From positions 161,828,576-161,892,575 of the forward strand of contig OZ038378.1 of NCBI GenBank assembly GCA_964036045.1: a stretch of DNA of 64,000 bases, read 5' to 3'. A model generated the notes under the pieces. It was not told where the DNA came from. It worked only from the letters and a program-made list of their open reading frames with translations, and ran no database searches. Each line of letters starts with the position of its first letter. Position 1 is the first letter of the stretch. The translations under genes were made by a program, and so were the position numbers. Positions 20,290 through 33,300 of the stretch are shown here, one piece after another. The DNA is from Eutreptiella sp. 'Long Island Sound 2002'. Lineage: Eukaryota; Euglenozoa; Euglenophyceae; Eutreptiales; Eutreptiaceae.

Positions 20290-20864
20290 TGTAACTTAAC
20301 CCAATCACGGACCCAAACACCGTGTTGATCCAAGGCATGTTTTCATTGAAATCTTGAACTATTCTTAATCTCAAAATATTTCCCAAATCGTCAAAATCTT
20401 TGATCCCTTCGTAACCCTTAGTGGTTGCTACTTTTCCATGCTTGTTCTGCACTCCTTGGATCCTGCTTGTTCTGCACTCCTTGCATTTTGCGCTGTGCAT
20501 GCACTGATCTACAAATCCCGCACGCAAACCTTGCACCTTCATAAGCACCAAGCAGTTTTGATCTCCATTGTCGTTGTTTAGCACGGAGTCCCTTGCTTGC
20601 CTGAGCGGTCACTGCCGGCGCCACGAGCGTGGGCAGTTTGGGGACTTTGGCACCCCTCCATGCAATATATCTACAACAACCAAAAGAATGCCAAGCACAG
20701 AATTAATAATAAATAAGCAACCACAAAAGAACGTAACACAGAGCTTCTCTCTTTATTTCTCTGTTCTGATTCCACGCTGGCATTTGCGCGATGCGCGATG
20801 CGCAACGCGCGATCGCGGTAGGGCTCCCGCAGCCCTGTCCTAGTTGCCCCTGCTGCCCATTACA
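20290..20864 (-). repeat. 5' LTR of element S
   Basis: 575 bp, in the same orientation as 18538-19119. The pairing partner of the self-priming site is intact here; the 3' LTR copy has one substitution in it (AAATCATCA). Confidence 0.85.
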
Positions 20865-21411
20865 AAGGAGAAGACCCCCGAGAGGTCACGGAGGCCAGCG
20901 GGCGGACACCCCCACGACTCCGACCCCTTCTTCACCGCCAGCGACGGGGATGGACGAGGCCGCCGACATCGCCGAGGAGTGGCTGGCGGAGGAGGCGGAG
21001 ACGTCCCCATGGAGCCGGAGGGTGAGAGTGAGGATCTCTCTCCTCCCTACCGGAGCTCGGGATCCACCAAGTGCGAGACCGAGACGCCTAGGTGGGGCGG
21101 CATGGACGAGGATGATGACATGGACTTCGACTACACGGAGAAGCCCCCATCCTCGGACCCACCGAGGAGACCCGGCAGAGGCCCACTGGGACCCCCTGGC
21201 AGAGGACCATCAGGACCCCCTGGAGGCAGACCTCCGGGCGGGGGAGGACCCCCTGGACCGGGCGGGCCTGGCGGAGGCCCTCCTGGAGGACCCCCTGGGG
21301 ACCCCGACGACCCACCAGGGAACGCCTACCCGGATGCCATCTGGCGGTGGATTCTCCACCTCCGCAGGAGGGTCCAGTCCCTCAAGCACGAGGTAGACAC
21401 GGGCAAGGACA
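20865..21411 (+). pseudogene. gag: B4 gag, fragment 2 (acidic and Pro/Gly-rich part)
   Basis: Continues the gag frame after S (first 5 bp are the TSD copy). It encodes KTPERSRRPAGGHPHDSDPF, an acidic segment and a Pro/Gly-rich tract of GGPPGPGG type. It ends in the second coiled coil at VDTGKD, where element T is inserted. No stop is seen inside. The frame resumes at 40621. Confidence 0.85.
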
Positions 21412-21431
21412 TGTAATAAAACCAGTAATAC
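21412..21431 (-). repeat. Element T 3' LTR, outer 20 bp
   Basis: TGTAATAAAACCAGTAATAC, identical to the start of the other T LTR at 40191. It is followed immediately by the B2 LTR. ATAC (or AATAC) at its end is repeated at 38062-38065. Confidence 0.85.
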
Positions 21432-24399
21432 TGACGCGTTCCCGTGGGGGGCCGGCCACGGGACGCTGCGGGACACGCGCAAGTGAGCAGGCAGGCAAAG
21501 CACTACGCTCACAAGGGCATCAATGCGCTCATGTCATGTGACAAAGCGTTTCAGAATCCTTGCCACTCTGAAATGAGGGAACGAAAGTATGTACAGCAAC
21601 ACATCAGGATATGTACACATGGGGTTAAGACTGGACTGGGGTAAGGGCATCACAGGACCATAGACACTCAGTCCCAACTCATATCCCAATCCCAGGTCCG
21701 ACCCTCTCAGTGGCTGGTGGGGGCGGGGGCTCAAACACAACCCATGCCCTGCTCAGTCCGGACCCTGAAACCCTGCCAATGGGGGAGGTGTCACGCCTAG
21801 CCACAGGCGAGTTCCTGGGAACCAAGGGGGCTCCAAGGTCAACCGACAGTGGCTCCCTATGCTCCCTTAACGGCAGGTCCCAACTCCACTCTGAGCCGGA
21901 GATATGGCCCCGCCATTATCCCTCAGGAGTTGGTAGCTGAGAGTGGGCTGTTTCAGCCCAAACTGAAATTAGCTTGAAAAACTCCAAAATTGACCCCTCG
22001 TCGGGACCCGCCAGAGGTAGGGACGAGGCAACTGACCCTATGCCCTTCGAGTATGAACTCCCTGGAGCCCTCACCCAACCTGGTTCCCTCTGAGGTCCCG
22101 GCATCAGGGCAACACGGATGAGTCAAGTGGGGTCATGATGCCAAAATCACCAAAATTGGCGTCATTCCCACGCGTGGCTCGCCCGGCCAAGGTAAGGCCA
22201 ATGGCTCACAGGGTAGGAGACAGGACCTAGGACTTATATCTGAGTGTACCACTTGAATTTAGGTCCGGGCTCCCTGTGGACTTAGAGAAATGGGGCCGCC
22301 AATTGACCACACGGAAGGGGGAAATTGGGGTCCCAAAATTGGATCATTTTGGCTGCTCGAAATGAGCCAAAATTCGGAGTGCTCCCAATAGTATATCTCC
22401 ACGCCGGCTTGGAGATCGGATCCGGCATTCCATACGAGATCCACCGGGAGTCCAACAGAGACTCCCATGCCCTTGGCTCTCAAAGATCTCCATGCCACTC
22501 GGCTTGGTGACGATCCCAATTGGGTCCACAAATGCCAAAATGGCAAAATTGCCCACACTCACTTTGGGCTAGCGCCTTAACGAAGGTGGCTCCGCTTCGC
22601 CCACGTGGTGTGTGGACCATGGGGACCATTACCCATAACACCCATGTCATATATGGTCCATTGGTCCATGCGTCCGGCGTGCACGAGGGTTAGAACATAG
22701 TGCACGGCGGGCAGCAAAAGTGGAAAATTGCTCAAAATGGCCAAAAATGCGCACACTCATGGTTGGGGCAAATGAGGCACATGCCCGACTTGGACCGGAG
22801 TGTGCCATAGGATTGGTATCAAGTCATATGTGTCCAACATATCTTTTGGGCGTCGCCCAACTCCTCTGGTATTGGGAATGGCAGGGTCGCCAAGTGAGCC
22901 CATGATTTGGGATAGTCCCAAATCGCCAACATGGCGGCCACGGTATGCCAAGCCTAAGAGGAGTTAATCGCCGGGTCCAAGATATGTTGGGCACCGAAGT
23001 ATGTACCCTCATAACATACTTGAGTCATGATGTCAATTGAGCGCAACGTTGAGATACAAGGTCGCCACTTGACATCATGACGGGCCAAAAACGGCAAAAT
23101 TGGCACAAGCACACACAAAAGTGCCTTGAAAGGTGCACAATTGTATTATAATATCTTCGGATTGGATCGGGCAATCACTTAATCCTTCTAAACACAATGA
23201 CTTGACACCAATGACCTTCGATCCCACATATGTGCTCCACTTGGGGCGCCTTGAAAGGTTGCGAGCGCTACTTCCCAAGTGGGCACATGAAATTATGGAA
23301 AATTGCAAAATACACACCATGCTCCCAACGTATCGCTTCGGGATCACCACACAAGCTTCCCTTCACGAAGGTTAGGCTTGCAATTGATCGTGGGGAGTAT
23401 GGAGAAGGGGCTTGCGCAATATGAGGTCCATTGGCGGGTTCGGCTTGGAGTAATGGACCCGCCAAATGGGCACGCAACACAACACATGGCACATACCACA
23501 TATTGCCCAAAAAGGTAGCTCCCCCCACGATATGTCATGCCCCTCCAAGGGCATAACTTTGTGTCAATCGCTCATAGGAACTCAAGGAGAGTTCCTATGC
23601 AACACCAACACTTGCGCGCTACACTCGAGAGTTATCTTAACGCACGCAATGTCATGGCCAAAGAGTTATAACGCAAACTCTACCCTCTTGACCATGATCC
23701 ATTACACTAGCGCGCACGTGTGGAAACGCAAGGCATATAAAGCTTCCTAAATTACGTCGGGAGTATTGTGAATACATCCCACGTTTCCTTATTGTCATAT
23801 CTCGCAAGCGGCACGAGATATGACCCTTACAAGTGGCCTCACGAATCAACTTTGTTTTGCCCATATCTCTGAGTCAAATGGAGGGCAAGATAAAAGGAAG
23901 GTGGATTCGTGCATAGGGAAGCACGTAGGTCCACTTGAAAGAGGTCAAATCAAGTGCGGGGATGTCGAAGTAGAAAATCCGATTTCGACATCCTGAAAAA
24001 TTCGGATTAAGGTTGCGAGTGTAAGATGTGAAAATTGCGGAAGCGTCCATGCAGTTCCTGAAGGCTTTGGAGCCTTCGTGACGGATTGCGTTAAAATTTC
24101 CATTATAAACAGTTAAACTGGCGGTTACGGTAAAGTCGCGATCCAACCGCCAGCAGTCAAAACAGTGAATATCAGAACGGAAGCATAAAAATTGACGGAA
24201 ACAATATGAAAATAAAACCCTGTTGATTCCTGATATTCTGATATACAAATCTCCGCTGGCGGCGCATCGGTTGCCGATGCGGGGCTTTACGGCACGGAAC
24301 GGAGCGTCAACGGGCGTCTTCCCTTCCGTACATGGGGTTAGTGGACCGGAGACCGGTTGTATGCTGTAACCTAGCCATGGGGTTCTGGGTACCGCTTCA
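21432..24399 (-). repeat. 3' LTR of B2
   Basis: 2,968 bp, reading TGAAGCGGTACCC ... GGGAACGCGTCA on the minus strand. It contains the same hairpins as the B1 LTR. Confidence 0.95.
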
Positions 24400-24411
24400 C
24401 CCCCCTCCTTA
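24400..24411 (-). other. Polypurine tract of B2
   Basis: Minus strand TAAGGAGGGGGG directly before TGAAGCGG. Confidence 0.85.
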
Positions 24412-25904
24412 GAGCAAACCCTGGGGGGGCTCGATAACACCCAAGCATGGCAGCGGGTACCCAGGACCATCCCCTGAAGGGGCGGTGTCACATCCTCACT
24501 GCAGGCTGATTCTGGGTTAGGCTGCCCATGCCAACGCATAGTAAAACAGGTATGATGCTGTAGATGTTAGTAATAAGAGGTACAGTATCAAGTATCAAGT
24601 CCCGGGTCCTGGCGGCGATTGTTCGGCATCCAAAGGACCCGTTAACCCATACCAGGCGCACCGGGTGCCGGCTGCTACGGTCACCACCACAGTGGCAGCG
24701 GCATACACGGCCAACATAGGCGACACACGACGACCGAGGTGGTCCCACAGGTCGAGAGCGACCACAAAGATCCATCAGGCTACCCCAAGCTTCCCAAGGC
24801 CCGCCGACTGGGGAGAGTCCCCACGGGTCCTTCCTCGGGCGCACCATGTCCATATCCATACGACGCGAGTCCAGAGTGCCATAGTCGAACTCCTTAAGAA
24901 CCCCAGATCTTAAGGGAGCTCCTCCTTAAGGGATCGGGCATCAAGGCCGTCTTTTCCCTCGCCCTACTGCCACGAAGGCCATACATGAGGGAGTCCTCAT
25001 GCAGTGTGGGCGGAGGCGTCGACTCCTCAAACCACCAGTTTCCCAGGCAGACTGACCGAGGTCAGGAGCAGCGGAGGCCGCCATCCGAATGCAAGTGCGT
25101 CTGCGAATCGGTAGGCTCACACTGGGACTGACAGTGGCGGACCGCTGGGAGTGTAGTCAGGCAACTGGGCTTCCCGCCTGGCGCCATCAGGATCTCCACA
25201 CATCACAGCGAATAGGGCAACACGGTATCACAGGCACTTAAATAGTAAAATCTGTTTTCCGGTACTGGTCCAGGCCGGACCAGGCTGTATAAACATGTAC
25301 ACGGCGACTCAGGGCGCCTCTGTATCCCGATTCGTGGTGAAAAACAGTCCATCCCTCAGCGATGGGCTGATGACACTTAACATACAGATGCACATATCCT
25401 GGAGGGCAGAAAAACAAGCAATAATCTGGGTAAATAGGCGTGTAAACACGCTCTGGACAGAGCGCCAAACCACGCCACGGTCAGGATAAGGCAATGCAGG
25501 ACGGTGGACAGGAAAACGCCTGAGTCCAGGCCATATATAGTCTCGAGACACACGTCGACTGGTCTGGATTCCGCAAGTGCCATGGAACCAGACCACACAC
25601 CAAAAATTCGCAATGCCGATGACAGCGGCATCCGTTGCGCAACGTCGTACGGGCTTCAAGGCCCCAAGAGCTCAGAAAAGTGAAGGTCAGTCGCCCTACC
25701 TGGTTTCCCAAGGATTCAGCAGGGGGCGGAGTGACGAATAGAATTGAAAGAGAGGGGCCATCCTCCTCTGGACTCAGCAGGGGGGGGTATATGGCCACTC
25801 TGATGGCAGGTCACCGGAAGATGAGAGAGAGCAAGCAAGTGAGGGACGATCCGTCGGCCTCACAAGCGCCTCAAAGCACATCAGGGGAGAGCCCAGGGCG
25901 CTGA
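24412..25904 (-). other. Noncoding 3' tail of B2
   Basis: About 1.5 kb between the chromodomain stop and the PPT, homologous to 354-1825 and 48481-49934. Frames are not conserved between the three copies. I see no gene in it. Confidence 0.75.
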
Positions 25905-26540
25905 TCAGGCACCCCTGGCTGCAATCGCCCGGGTGAGTGCTGCCAAGTCCGAAACGTGGATCTTGGTCTTGTGCTTGCGGATGTACTCCATGAAGGGAGT
26001 ATTGACCCGCGGCACGAACGAAGAGACGGGTTCCCAGGTGTCACGGGACGGCCCATAGCCTCGCCAACGAACCTTGAACTCCAGACCTCCGGGTGCCGAG
26101 GCTTTCGGACGCTGAGCCAGGATCTTCTCGACAGTGTAGTCGTCCTGCTCAGCATAGTCATCATCCGAATCAGCCTCATGTGCGGCATAGCTCAGGGACA
26201 CATGTTGGCCACGGAGGTCGGGTTCCCGCACACGGAGTTGACTCTCGTGGCGCTCCCGGAACTGTCCGTGACCCACCTTGATGCGGTAGGTGTCCTCACC
26301 AATCCTGCGGACCACCTCGCCGGGTATGAACCAGGTTTTGGTGCGGTGGGTGCCCATAGGGCGGGGTCTGATCACCCACACCGGGTCTCCCACCCTGAAC
26401 TTCCGCGCTGTCGAGCTCGGGGCGGACTTCTGACGCTCAGCATGCTCCTTCTCGAGTTGCTGGCGGATGTCCCGCGCCGTTTGCTCTTGCCGCGCGAAGA
26501 ACTCCTTGGCATCCATAGCCATGCCATCAGCAGACAAGGG
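25905..26540 (-). pseudogene. int: B2 integrase C-terminal part with chromodomain
   Basis: In the same frame as B2 pol, after an in-frame TAA at 26541-26543 and an in-frame deletion. It starts at PLSADGMAMDAKEFF and carries a basic linker, a GPY-like segment (KFRVGDPVWVIRPRP ... WFIPGEVVRRI) and the chromodomain (YTVEKILAQR, FKVRWRGYG, DTWEP). It ends in TGA at 25905-25907. The DDE core present in B4 (about 47330-47830) is absent, so this copy cannot integrate by itself. Confidence 0.85.
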
Positions 26541-29500
26541 TTATCGGTTACCGGGATTGCAGGCCTGACAGACCGAGCCACCCCTCCTGACCTTCTTGAT
26601 GGCGGTGTAGAGAAGGTTATGGTCGATCTCGAACCGACGCTGCATGTCAAGAGCTTGCTTCTTGACCCCTGGGTGCAGCATGTGGTGGTGCCAAGCTTCA
26701 CACAGCTCGAGCACCCGGGACTCTGGTACTAGCAGCTTACCATTCCGGTAGAGCTTGCCATCTTCCTCAGTCAGCCCCTTCGGCCACTTCTGCCCGTCCT
26801 CAGGGTCGGTCACAGCCCTATATTCGGCCGCAAAGGCCTCAGACTTGGCGTAGTCGTCGGTCCAGTCGTCCTGGAGGCAAGACTCCGGGAAGAGGTGCTT
26901 GTCGGACTCAGCTCCATCAGGGGCGAGTACTCTGACCGCTCTGCTCACCCTCGACGCGAGGGGGGCATCTGCAGCCATGACGACGAAGCATTTAGCACCC
27001 TCCTCCTCCATCAGGCGCTCCATTTCAATGATCCTCTTGGCTTCAGCGGTCTCAGCCTCATCGCCATGGGCAGAGATATCCTGCATGCCCTTGCTGGCGG
27101 GATAGGCCCACCTACTGAGACAGTCCGCCACGGTGTTATCCTTTCCAGGAATATAAACAAGCGTAAGGTCGAACTTGGCCAAGGTCTCATGCCATCTTGC
27201 CCGTCGGGAGGCGGGACCTGAGGGGGTGTCCACGTGCTCCCTGTGCCACGACTGCAGACTCTGATGGTCGGTGCAGACGGTGACGGGATGGAGGGCTATG
27301 TACCCAGCCCATTTCCTGAGAGCCATGACGATGGCATACGCCTCCTTTTCACGGGGCGTCCACGTCCGTCTCTGGCCTTCCGCCAGGACTCGGCTCCAGA
27401 AGGCCACGGGCACGTGCCTCCCGTCGTCAAGCACTTGCATTAACACAGCGCCAATGGCGTAGTCGGAAGCGTCGGTGCGCAGGACGAACCCTCGGTCGGG
27501 ATCCACGAGGTGCAGACCCACTGCGGATAGCAGCGCCTGCTTCATCCCCTCAAAGGCACGGTCGGACTCTTCAGTCCAGACCAGAGCCTTCTTGGACCCC
27601 TTCTTGGTCTCCTCTCGGTTGCCCTTGAGCATGGTCGTCATGGGGGCTGCATACTCGGCATACATTTTGATATACCCCGAGTAGTAATTGCAGAACCCCA
27701 GATACGCCCGTAGCTCAGAGACCGTCTTGGGCTTTTCCCAGTGCTCAATCGCAGCCACCTTGCCAGGTATGGGCTTTCGCTGCCCGTTCCCGACTACGTG
27801 GCCAGCGAAGACCACCTCGCTTACCGCAATGGTGGCCTTGTCACTGCTGCCCGTGAGTTTGTGCCGAACCAGAAGGTCCAGCACTCCAGTGACGTCCCTC
27901 TCGTGTGCCTCCAGGAGCTCCTCGTAGCTCATACTGGGGTCCCCGGACGCAATGATCACGCCGTCCACGAAGGGGTCCGCACAGTCGCGCACCGGCTCAA
28001 GCAGGTTCTCCAGCATCCGCTGAAAAGCCGCATTGCCGTTGGTAACGCCCATAGGCATCACCTTCCACTGGAGAGGTCCAAGTGGGGTGCTCATGGCTGT
28101 GCAGGCACGGGACTCCTCGGCGAGAGGCATCTGATGATAACCATGTTTCAAGTCAATCACCGTGAAGATCCTCCGCCGGTGTTGTTTCTGCAGCATATCC
28201 TCAATGAGGGGCAGCGTATAGCTGTCCTGCTGCGTTTGGGCGTTCAGGCCGCGGTAGTCGACCACGAGCCGCCACTCACCGGCAACCTTCTTGGGGACGA
28301 CGAAGCAGGGAGAGGCCCACTCGGAGTGGCACGGCTCAAGCCAGCCTCTCTGGATGAAGTCACGGAGGATCTTCTCCATGGCCTCTTTCCTCTCGCCCCT
28401 CAGGGCAAACTCCCGGTGCCGATACACATGGGGGTCCTGCTTCAGTCGTATCTTGGCCTCGCCATACGGTCCACGTACCGGTGGGAGAAACACAGGCTTT
28501 CCGCTGAAGAAGGTATCACCATACTTCTGCTTCAGCCTGGCCCTCAATGCCTGGATCTTGGGGCAGTCATCGGACTCCGCCTTGGCTTTTCCGGGCACTT
28601 GAACCACGGAGCTTACTTGAGGGGTAGCGACCCCGCTCGCTTTCGGCTCAGGTGGTCTTCCCAGGTGGCCCAAAGGGCCATCTCTGGTCTTGCCTCGGAA
28701 TAGATCGCCGTAGGTGGGTGGGTTACCCCCGATTGGCTCGTCCTGGCTGGACAGGTGGTCCAGCACCCTCTGCACGAAGGTGTTCCCGTCATAGGAACCA
28801 GAGACGATCGAGTCCACTTCCCACCAGGCTCTGTCCTGGGCCTTGCCCTCACGCTGGTTTCCCCAGTCGTGAAAGGGCTGATCCATATACCCCTGAACCA
28901 GATCCCACTCCTCTTCAGTGAGGGGCTCTTCCGATTCCGATTCCTCGATGTCAACAGGGGGAACCGCAAAGCATTGCCTCCAAGGCTCCGCTATGATGCG
29001 GTTGACACACACGAAGTCCGTGGTGTCGGCCTGATCAAGGCCCCCATCCACATAGTGGAATTCCGTTGGCCATCTCTGGGGTGGCATGGGCTGTCCCTTA
29101 GCGTCCTGATAGACACTCTCTCCAGCCGGTAGGACGACCTTGTTTAAGGTCATGTTGGTCAATGAGGCTACCCAATGTCGGGTACTTTCCTCCTCGGTGC
29201 ATCCCATAGGAACAACCAGCACTGCCTTGGAGCGGTCCTTGCGAATCTTCGCTATCGCTCTTGGAATGTCCCAACGGGGGCAATGGATCCACATCAATCC
29301 CTGATGCGGACCCCAGTGCTTCTTCCACACGGAGTCCTGGGCGGTCCAGTACTTCTCACATACCCGAAGATGGGCGGAGGTTCCTGAAGAGAACACATCC
29401 AGGGCCAGATCCGACGCTCCCAGGTCCGCGACCACTCGGTTCGCCACTTCCGGCCTTAGGCCGTACTCCTGGTTTGCTGGCCCAGTGGGCTCAGTGTCCA

Positions 29501-30260
29501 GCGCGGCCACTTCGAGCTGATTGCGTTCGGGGTGGATCCATTGGCATTCCACATGGTGCTCAGGTGACGAAAGCCCCGAGAGCTGGTCGTCCTGGTACAG
29601 GGTCATGGAGGCCTGGGCCGGGAGGACGCCGGAGTCCGTCTCCATCATGAAGTCGTACCCAACGATCATGTCCCAGTCCATCTCGGCCTCGTAGAAGCGA
29701 CCGTGCAGGAGGATTTCCTTGCCGAGGTCTGGGCGACTCAGCTCACGATGGTTCACGAACTGCAGCCCGATGGCCGCTTCCTTCGTGCCTCCCACCATGT
29801 ACTGGCCGTTCGCCACCTTCAGCCTGACAGGCTTCCGACTGTCGGTCAGACACTCTGGTGGAAGTAGGCCGGCCTTGACCAAGCTGACTTGAGCTCCCGT
29901 GTCGACCAACACGTCGAAAACCTTTTCCACTTCCCCGCATAGGGCACGGACCTTAAGATGCAACTGCCGCTCGCGACCGACACGGCGCACGGCGGGCAAA
30001 CTCAGGATCTCCGGCCGTTCCAGAAGCTCAACAAGCGACTGGTGCAGGTCGTGGACAATGGGCTCAGGCTGCCCATCTGCAGCATCCAGCTGCGGTCCGG
30101 GTGATCCTCCGATACTCTCGGATAGATCCTGTAGTACATCAAACACATTCTTGGTCGCGAAGGACGGACGGGTGCAAGGGTTCGTGCCTTCACTTGCCCT
30201 CACCCCGCCTCCGCGACTGGGCGCCGGACCGGGCCTTCCGCCCGCGGCAGTCCCCTTGTG
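26541..30260 (-). pseudogene. pol: B2 pol: protease, Dam-like relic, RT, RNase H, integrase N-terminus
   Basis: One long frame in phase with gag, entered only through TAG at 30351 and TAG at 30261. Protease FDVLVDTGAQVSLVK near 29890-29920 has a normal DTGA. A Dam-like relic (about 29030-29450) has IHCPRW where element A has INPPF. RT motifs are VDYRGLNAQTQQDSYTLPLI, IDLKHGYHQMPL and FVDG at 27960-27971. The second catalytic Asp is Gly (codon 27960-27962), which should abolish RT. RNase H is intact (RTDASDYAIGAVL, REKEAYAI, CTDHQSL). The integrase HHCC region ends at CQAC and then the core is deleted. It stops at TAA 26541-26543 created at the deletion joint. Confidence 0.9.
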
Positions 30261-30350
30261 CTAATCGACTCCCAACTGGGATGGTTCGGCGCTTCCCACG
30301 TCACAATCCTGCGACCGCCCTAGCTGGGGCCCTTGGCTGCAGGGGCTCCG

Positions 30351-33300
30351 CTAGGGGGCTTCGGTTGTGGAAGAGGGGGTGTTCTCCTCGGCCTCAACGT
30401 CGTTGACGCCCTTCTTCCTCCTCTCACTACGAGTAGGCTTCTTGTCCTTGTCCTTGTTCTGGTTGTTCTGGTTGTTCTCCTTGTTCTTGGTGTCCGACCT
30501 GGGGACCCAGCTCCGCTTGATCTCCTGGATCTCCTTGGCCAACTCGGTCCCCACCGACGACATCAGCTTGGCCAGCTCGTCCTTGTCGACCTCCATTTTG
30601 GCTTCCCGGATACCCGCGGGCGCACGCTTCTTCGACCCGTGCGCCTTCTTGTAAGCCTCCGTGTCGGCCTTGTGGACGGGGCATGTTCGGTGGTCATGGT
30701 TGAAGCCTCGCTTCCTCCCATAACACACGAAACAGCCCTGAGGGTGAGCTCGTATGAACTCCCCAAAGGACAGCGGAGGGTCGCCAATGCGGCGAGGGTC
30801 CCTCTTCTCCTGCTTCCTCCAACCCTGCTGCAGGGGCTTCCAGTTTCCCGGTTTGCTCCCCGCGCTCAGGTTCCTGGCCACAAAGGCACAAACGGCCACT
30901 TCGGCGGGCTCATCGTCGTCGTCATCGTCGACGAGAGTCTCATCGCCGCCGGCTCCCGCTGGGTCCATGGCATCTTCCCCGCCAGGTCCCTCGCCAACGT
31001 AGTTGACGTCGCGGTCGCCGGGCCTCAACCCGCGGGTGTGGTGGAGGTTTCGGTACTCTTTGAGTACTTCCTCGCCAACCCACTCCAGGATCTCGTCGCA
31101 GCTCATCCGCGCCAGGATGGGCTGCAGACGGATGGTCTGGCCGCTCAACTCACAATCGTCAAGGCGCCACATCGCGGTCTTCTCGCGATCGCCCGAGACG
31201 GTGATGAGAAGAGCGTTCCGCAGGGAGTGCCGTTTGACATCCCGGGCCACGTTCTTCTTCGCCCAAGCCACCACGTTCGTATGATACTCCTTGGGGAGCA
31301 TCATCTTGACCGTGTGGTTGGACTTGGCCCTCTTGGATTCCTCCTTGGTGACCCTCTTGATCCATGCTTCCGGCAGCATGGAGAGCAGGCGAGCCTGCTC
31401 GTCACCCTCGTTCCAATCCTCCACGTTGCGGCGGAAGAGGGTGTATTTCCCTCGGAAGTCTCGCCAATCTCGTAGGCGGATCTCCCGTCCATCATGCTCA
31501 AGCTTGATGGACTTCCAGCGCTTGGCAGCCACCTGCGGAGCGTCCACCCGCTCCTGCTCGTTGAGCCACTTCTTGGCTTCCTTGAGGGTCTTGATTCTCC
31601 CCTCCTTGGTCGCCACGAAGTATAGCTCTCCGAGCACTTCCGGCAGGCGGTACCTGAACCGTTTGAAGACATATCTCTCCGCATCCGCGGGAGGCAGGTC
31701 TTCAGTGACGGTCAGCCCCCAATCGTCCAGCTTCTCCAAGAAGCGGTCGAGGTTGAGGGGGTTGGCGTCGTACATGGGGGGCTTGATGTCCTTCAAGTCT
31801 TCCCACACGGCGGCATCCGCGGCCTTAGAGACCATGAACGCCGGCCGCGAGGTCGACCGAGGTTCCCATCGGCCTCGCCCACGGACTCCCACGGCCGCCA
31901 CGTCCATCTCCTCCATGGAACCCCTGTGGCTACGCCGCGGTTCCTCCACGTACGCTGAACCAAAATGTTCACGCCGTACTGCATCCATGTACGCATCCTC
32001 ATCACGGCACCGGCGGCTGCGTTCAGCGGCCTCCCGTCGTACACCACGCGGCGGGCTGATGTCGAACTCCTCCAGGTCCAGGTCCAGGTCCTCACCTTCG
32101 CCGACATCCCACTCCACGTCTCCTCTGGGGACCTCATCCCTGAGTCCACCATAACGTCCTCCAGCCATTGGGATTGGCACCGGGGCTGGTGCCGGGCGTC
32201 GGGGGCGTACAGGCGTCCGCGGTGGAGCACGGCGGTTGTGGTAGTCCGCGCTGAGCCACTCATCGCGCCATTCCTCACTGCCACTGCCGGGCGGCACGCG
32301 CTCGTTGCGGCGGCCCGCGCTGTGGTGAGAGGGGGCGGTGAGAGAGGGGGCACTGGCGCTGGGGCGACTCCTGGGGGCTCCGCCGGGGGCGTGGGGTCTG
32401 CCTGGACCTGGTCCGGGTCCCCAGCCGTCGTCCGACGAGCCAGACTCCAGGGGTGGGTGGTCGCTGCCGACGCTCCCACGGGCTTCCAGCGCGTCCAGCC
32501 TCTGCTGCAGGCCGCTGACGACGTTGGTCAGCGACTTGGTCTCGGCCCTGGCGATGTCCAGCTCCTTCTGCGCGCGCGCGGCGACCCCGGAGATGCGAGC
32601 CATCTCGCCCTTGCCCGTGTCTACCTCCAGCTCGAGCAACTGGACTCTCCTCCGGAGGTAGACAATCCACCGCCAGGTGGTATCCGGGTCGCCGTTCCCT
32701 GGTGGGTCGTCGGGGTCCCCAGGGGGTCCTCCAGGAGGGCCTCCGCCGGGTCCGCCCGGTCCAGGGGGTCCTCCCCCGCCCGGAGGTCTGCCTCCAGGGG
32801 GTCCACTCGGTGGGCGTCCTCCAGGGGGTCCTGATGGTCCTCCGCCAGGGGGTCCCGGTGGGTCTCCGCCGGGTCGCCTCGGTGGGTCCGAGGATGGGCG
32901 CCTCTTCGTGATGCCGAAGTCCATGTCGTCATCCTCGCCCATGTCGCCCCACCTGGGCGTCTCGGTCTCTGAAGACTCCGAGCTCCGGTAGGGAGGAGGG
33001 AGATCCTCATCCTCACCTACCGGTTCCATGGGGACGCCTCCGCCCGTCCAAGCCACCACTTGGCGATGTCGGCGGCCTCGTTCATCCCCGTCACTGGCGG
33101 TGAAGAAGGGGTCACTGTCTTGGGGGTGTCCACCCGCTGGCCTGCGTGGCCTCTCGGGGGTTTTCCCCTTACCCTTTCTCCGTCGGTGGGCGGTGGTGCC
33201 ACTGCTCCCACTGCTGCCCGTGTCGACCTCGTCCAGCGTCATCCTGGAGGAGGCGTCCCCTTCGAAAAGCTTTCGAAGGGTCTCCACTCGTGATCCTCCT

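Larger units (their letters stand above)
18538..20864 (-). mobile_element. Element S: non-autonomous LTR retrotransposon
   Basis: A 2.3-kb element on the minus strand with LTRs of 575 bp (5', 20290-20864) and 582 bp (3', 18538-19119). LTR ends on the minus strand are TGTAA...TTACA. PPT is at 19120-19131 and a putative self-priming site at 20281-20289. It interrupts B4 gag; the flanks AAGGG (18533-18537) and AAGGA (20865-20869) are a 5-bp TSD with one change. The 1.17-kb internal region has no protease, RT or integrase, so S must be mobilised in trans. Confidence 0.85.

Noticed and set aside
27741-31475. Long plus-strand ORFs (for example 27741-28703, 30333-31475) opposite B2 gag-pol, and 47144-48208 (minus) opposite B4 pol.
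   Set aside because: Antisense shadows of GC-rich coding sequence; the sense frames carry recognisable RT, RNase H, integrase and Gag motifs.
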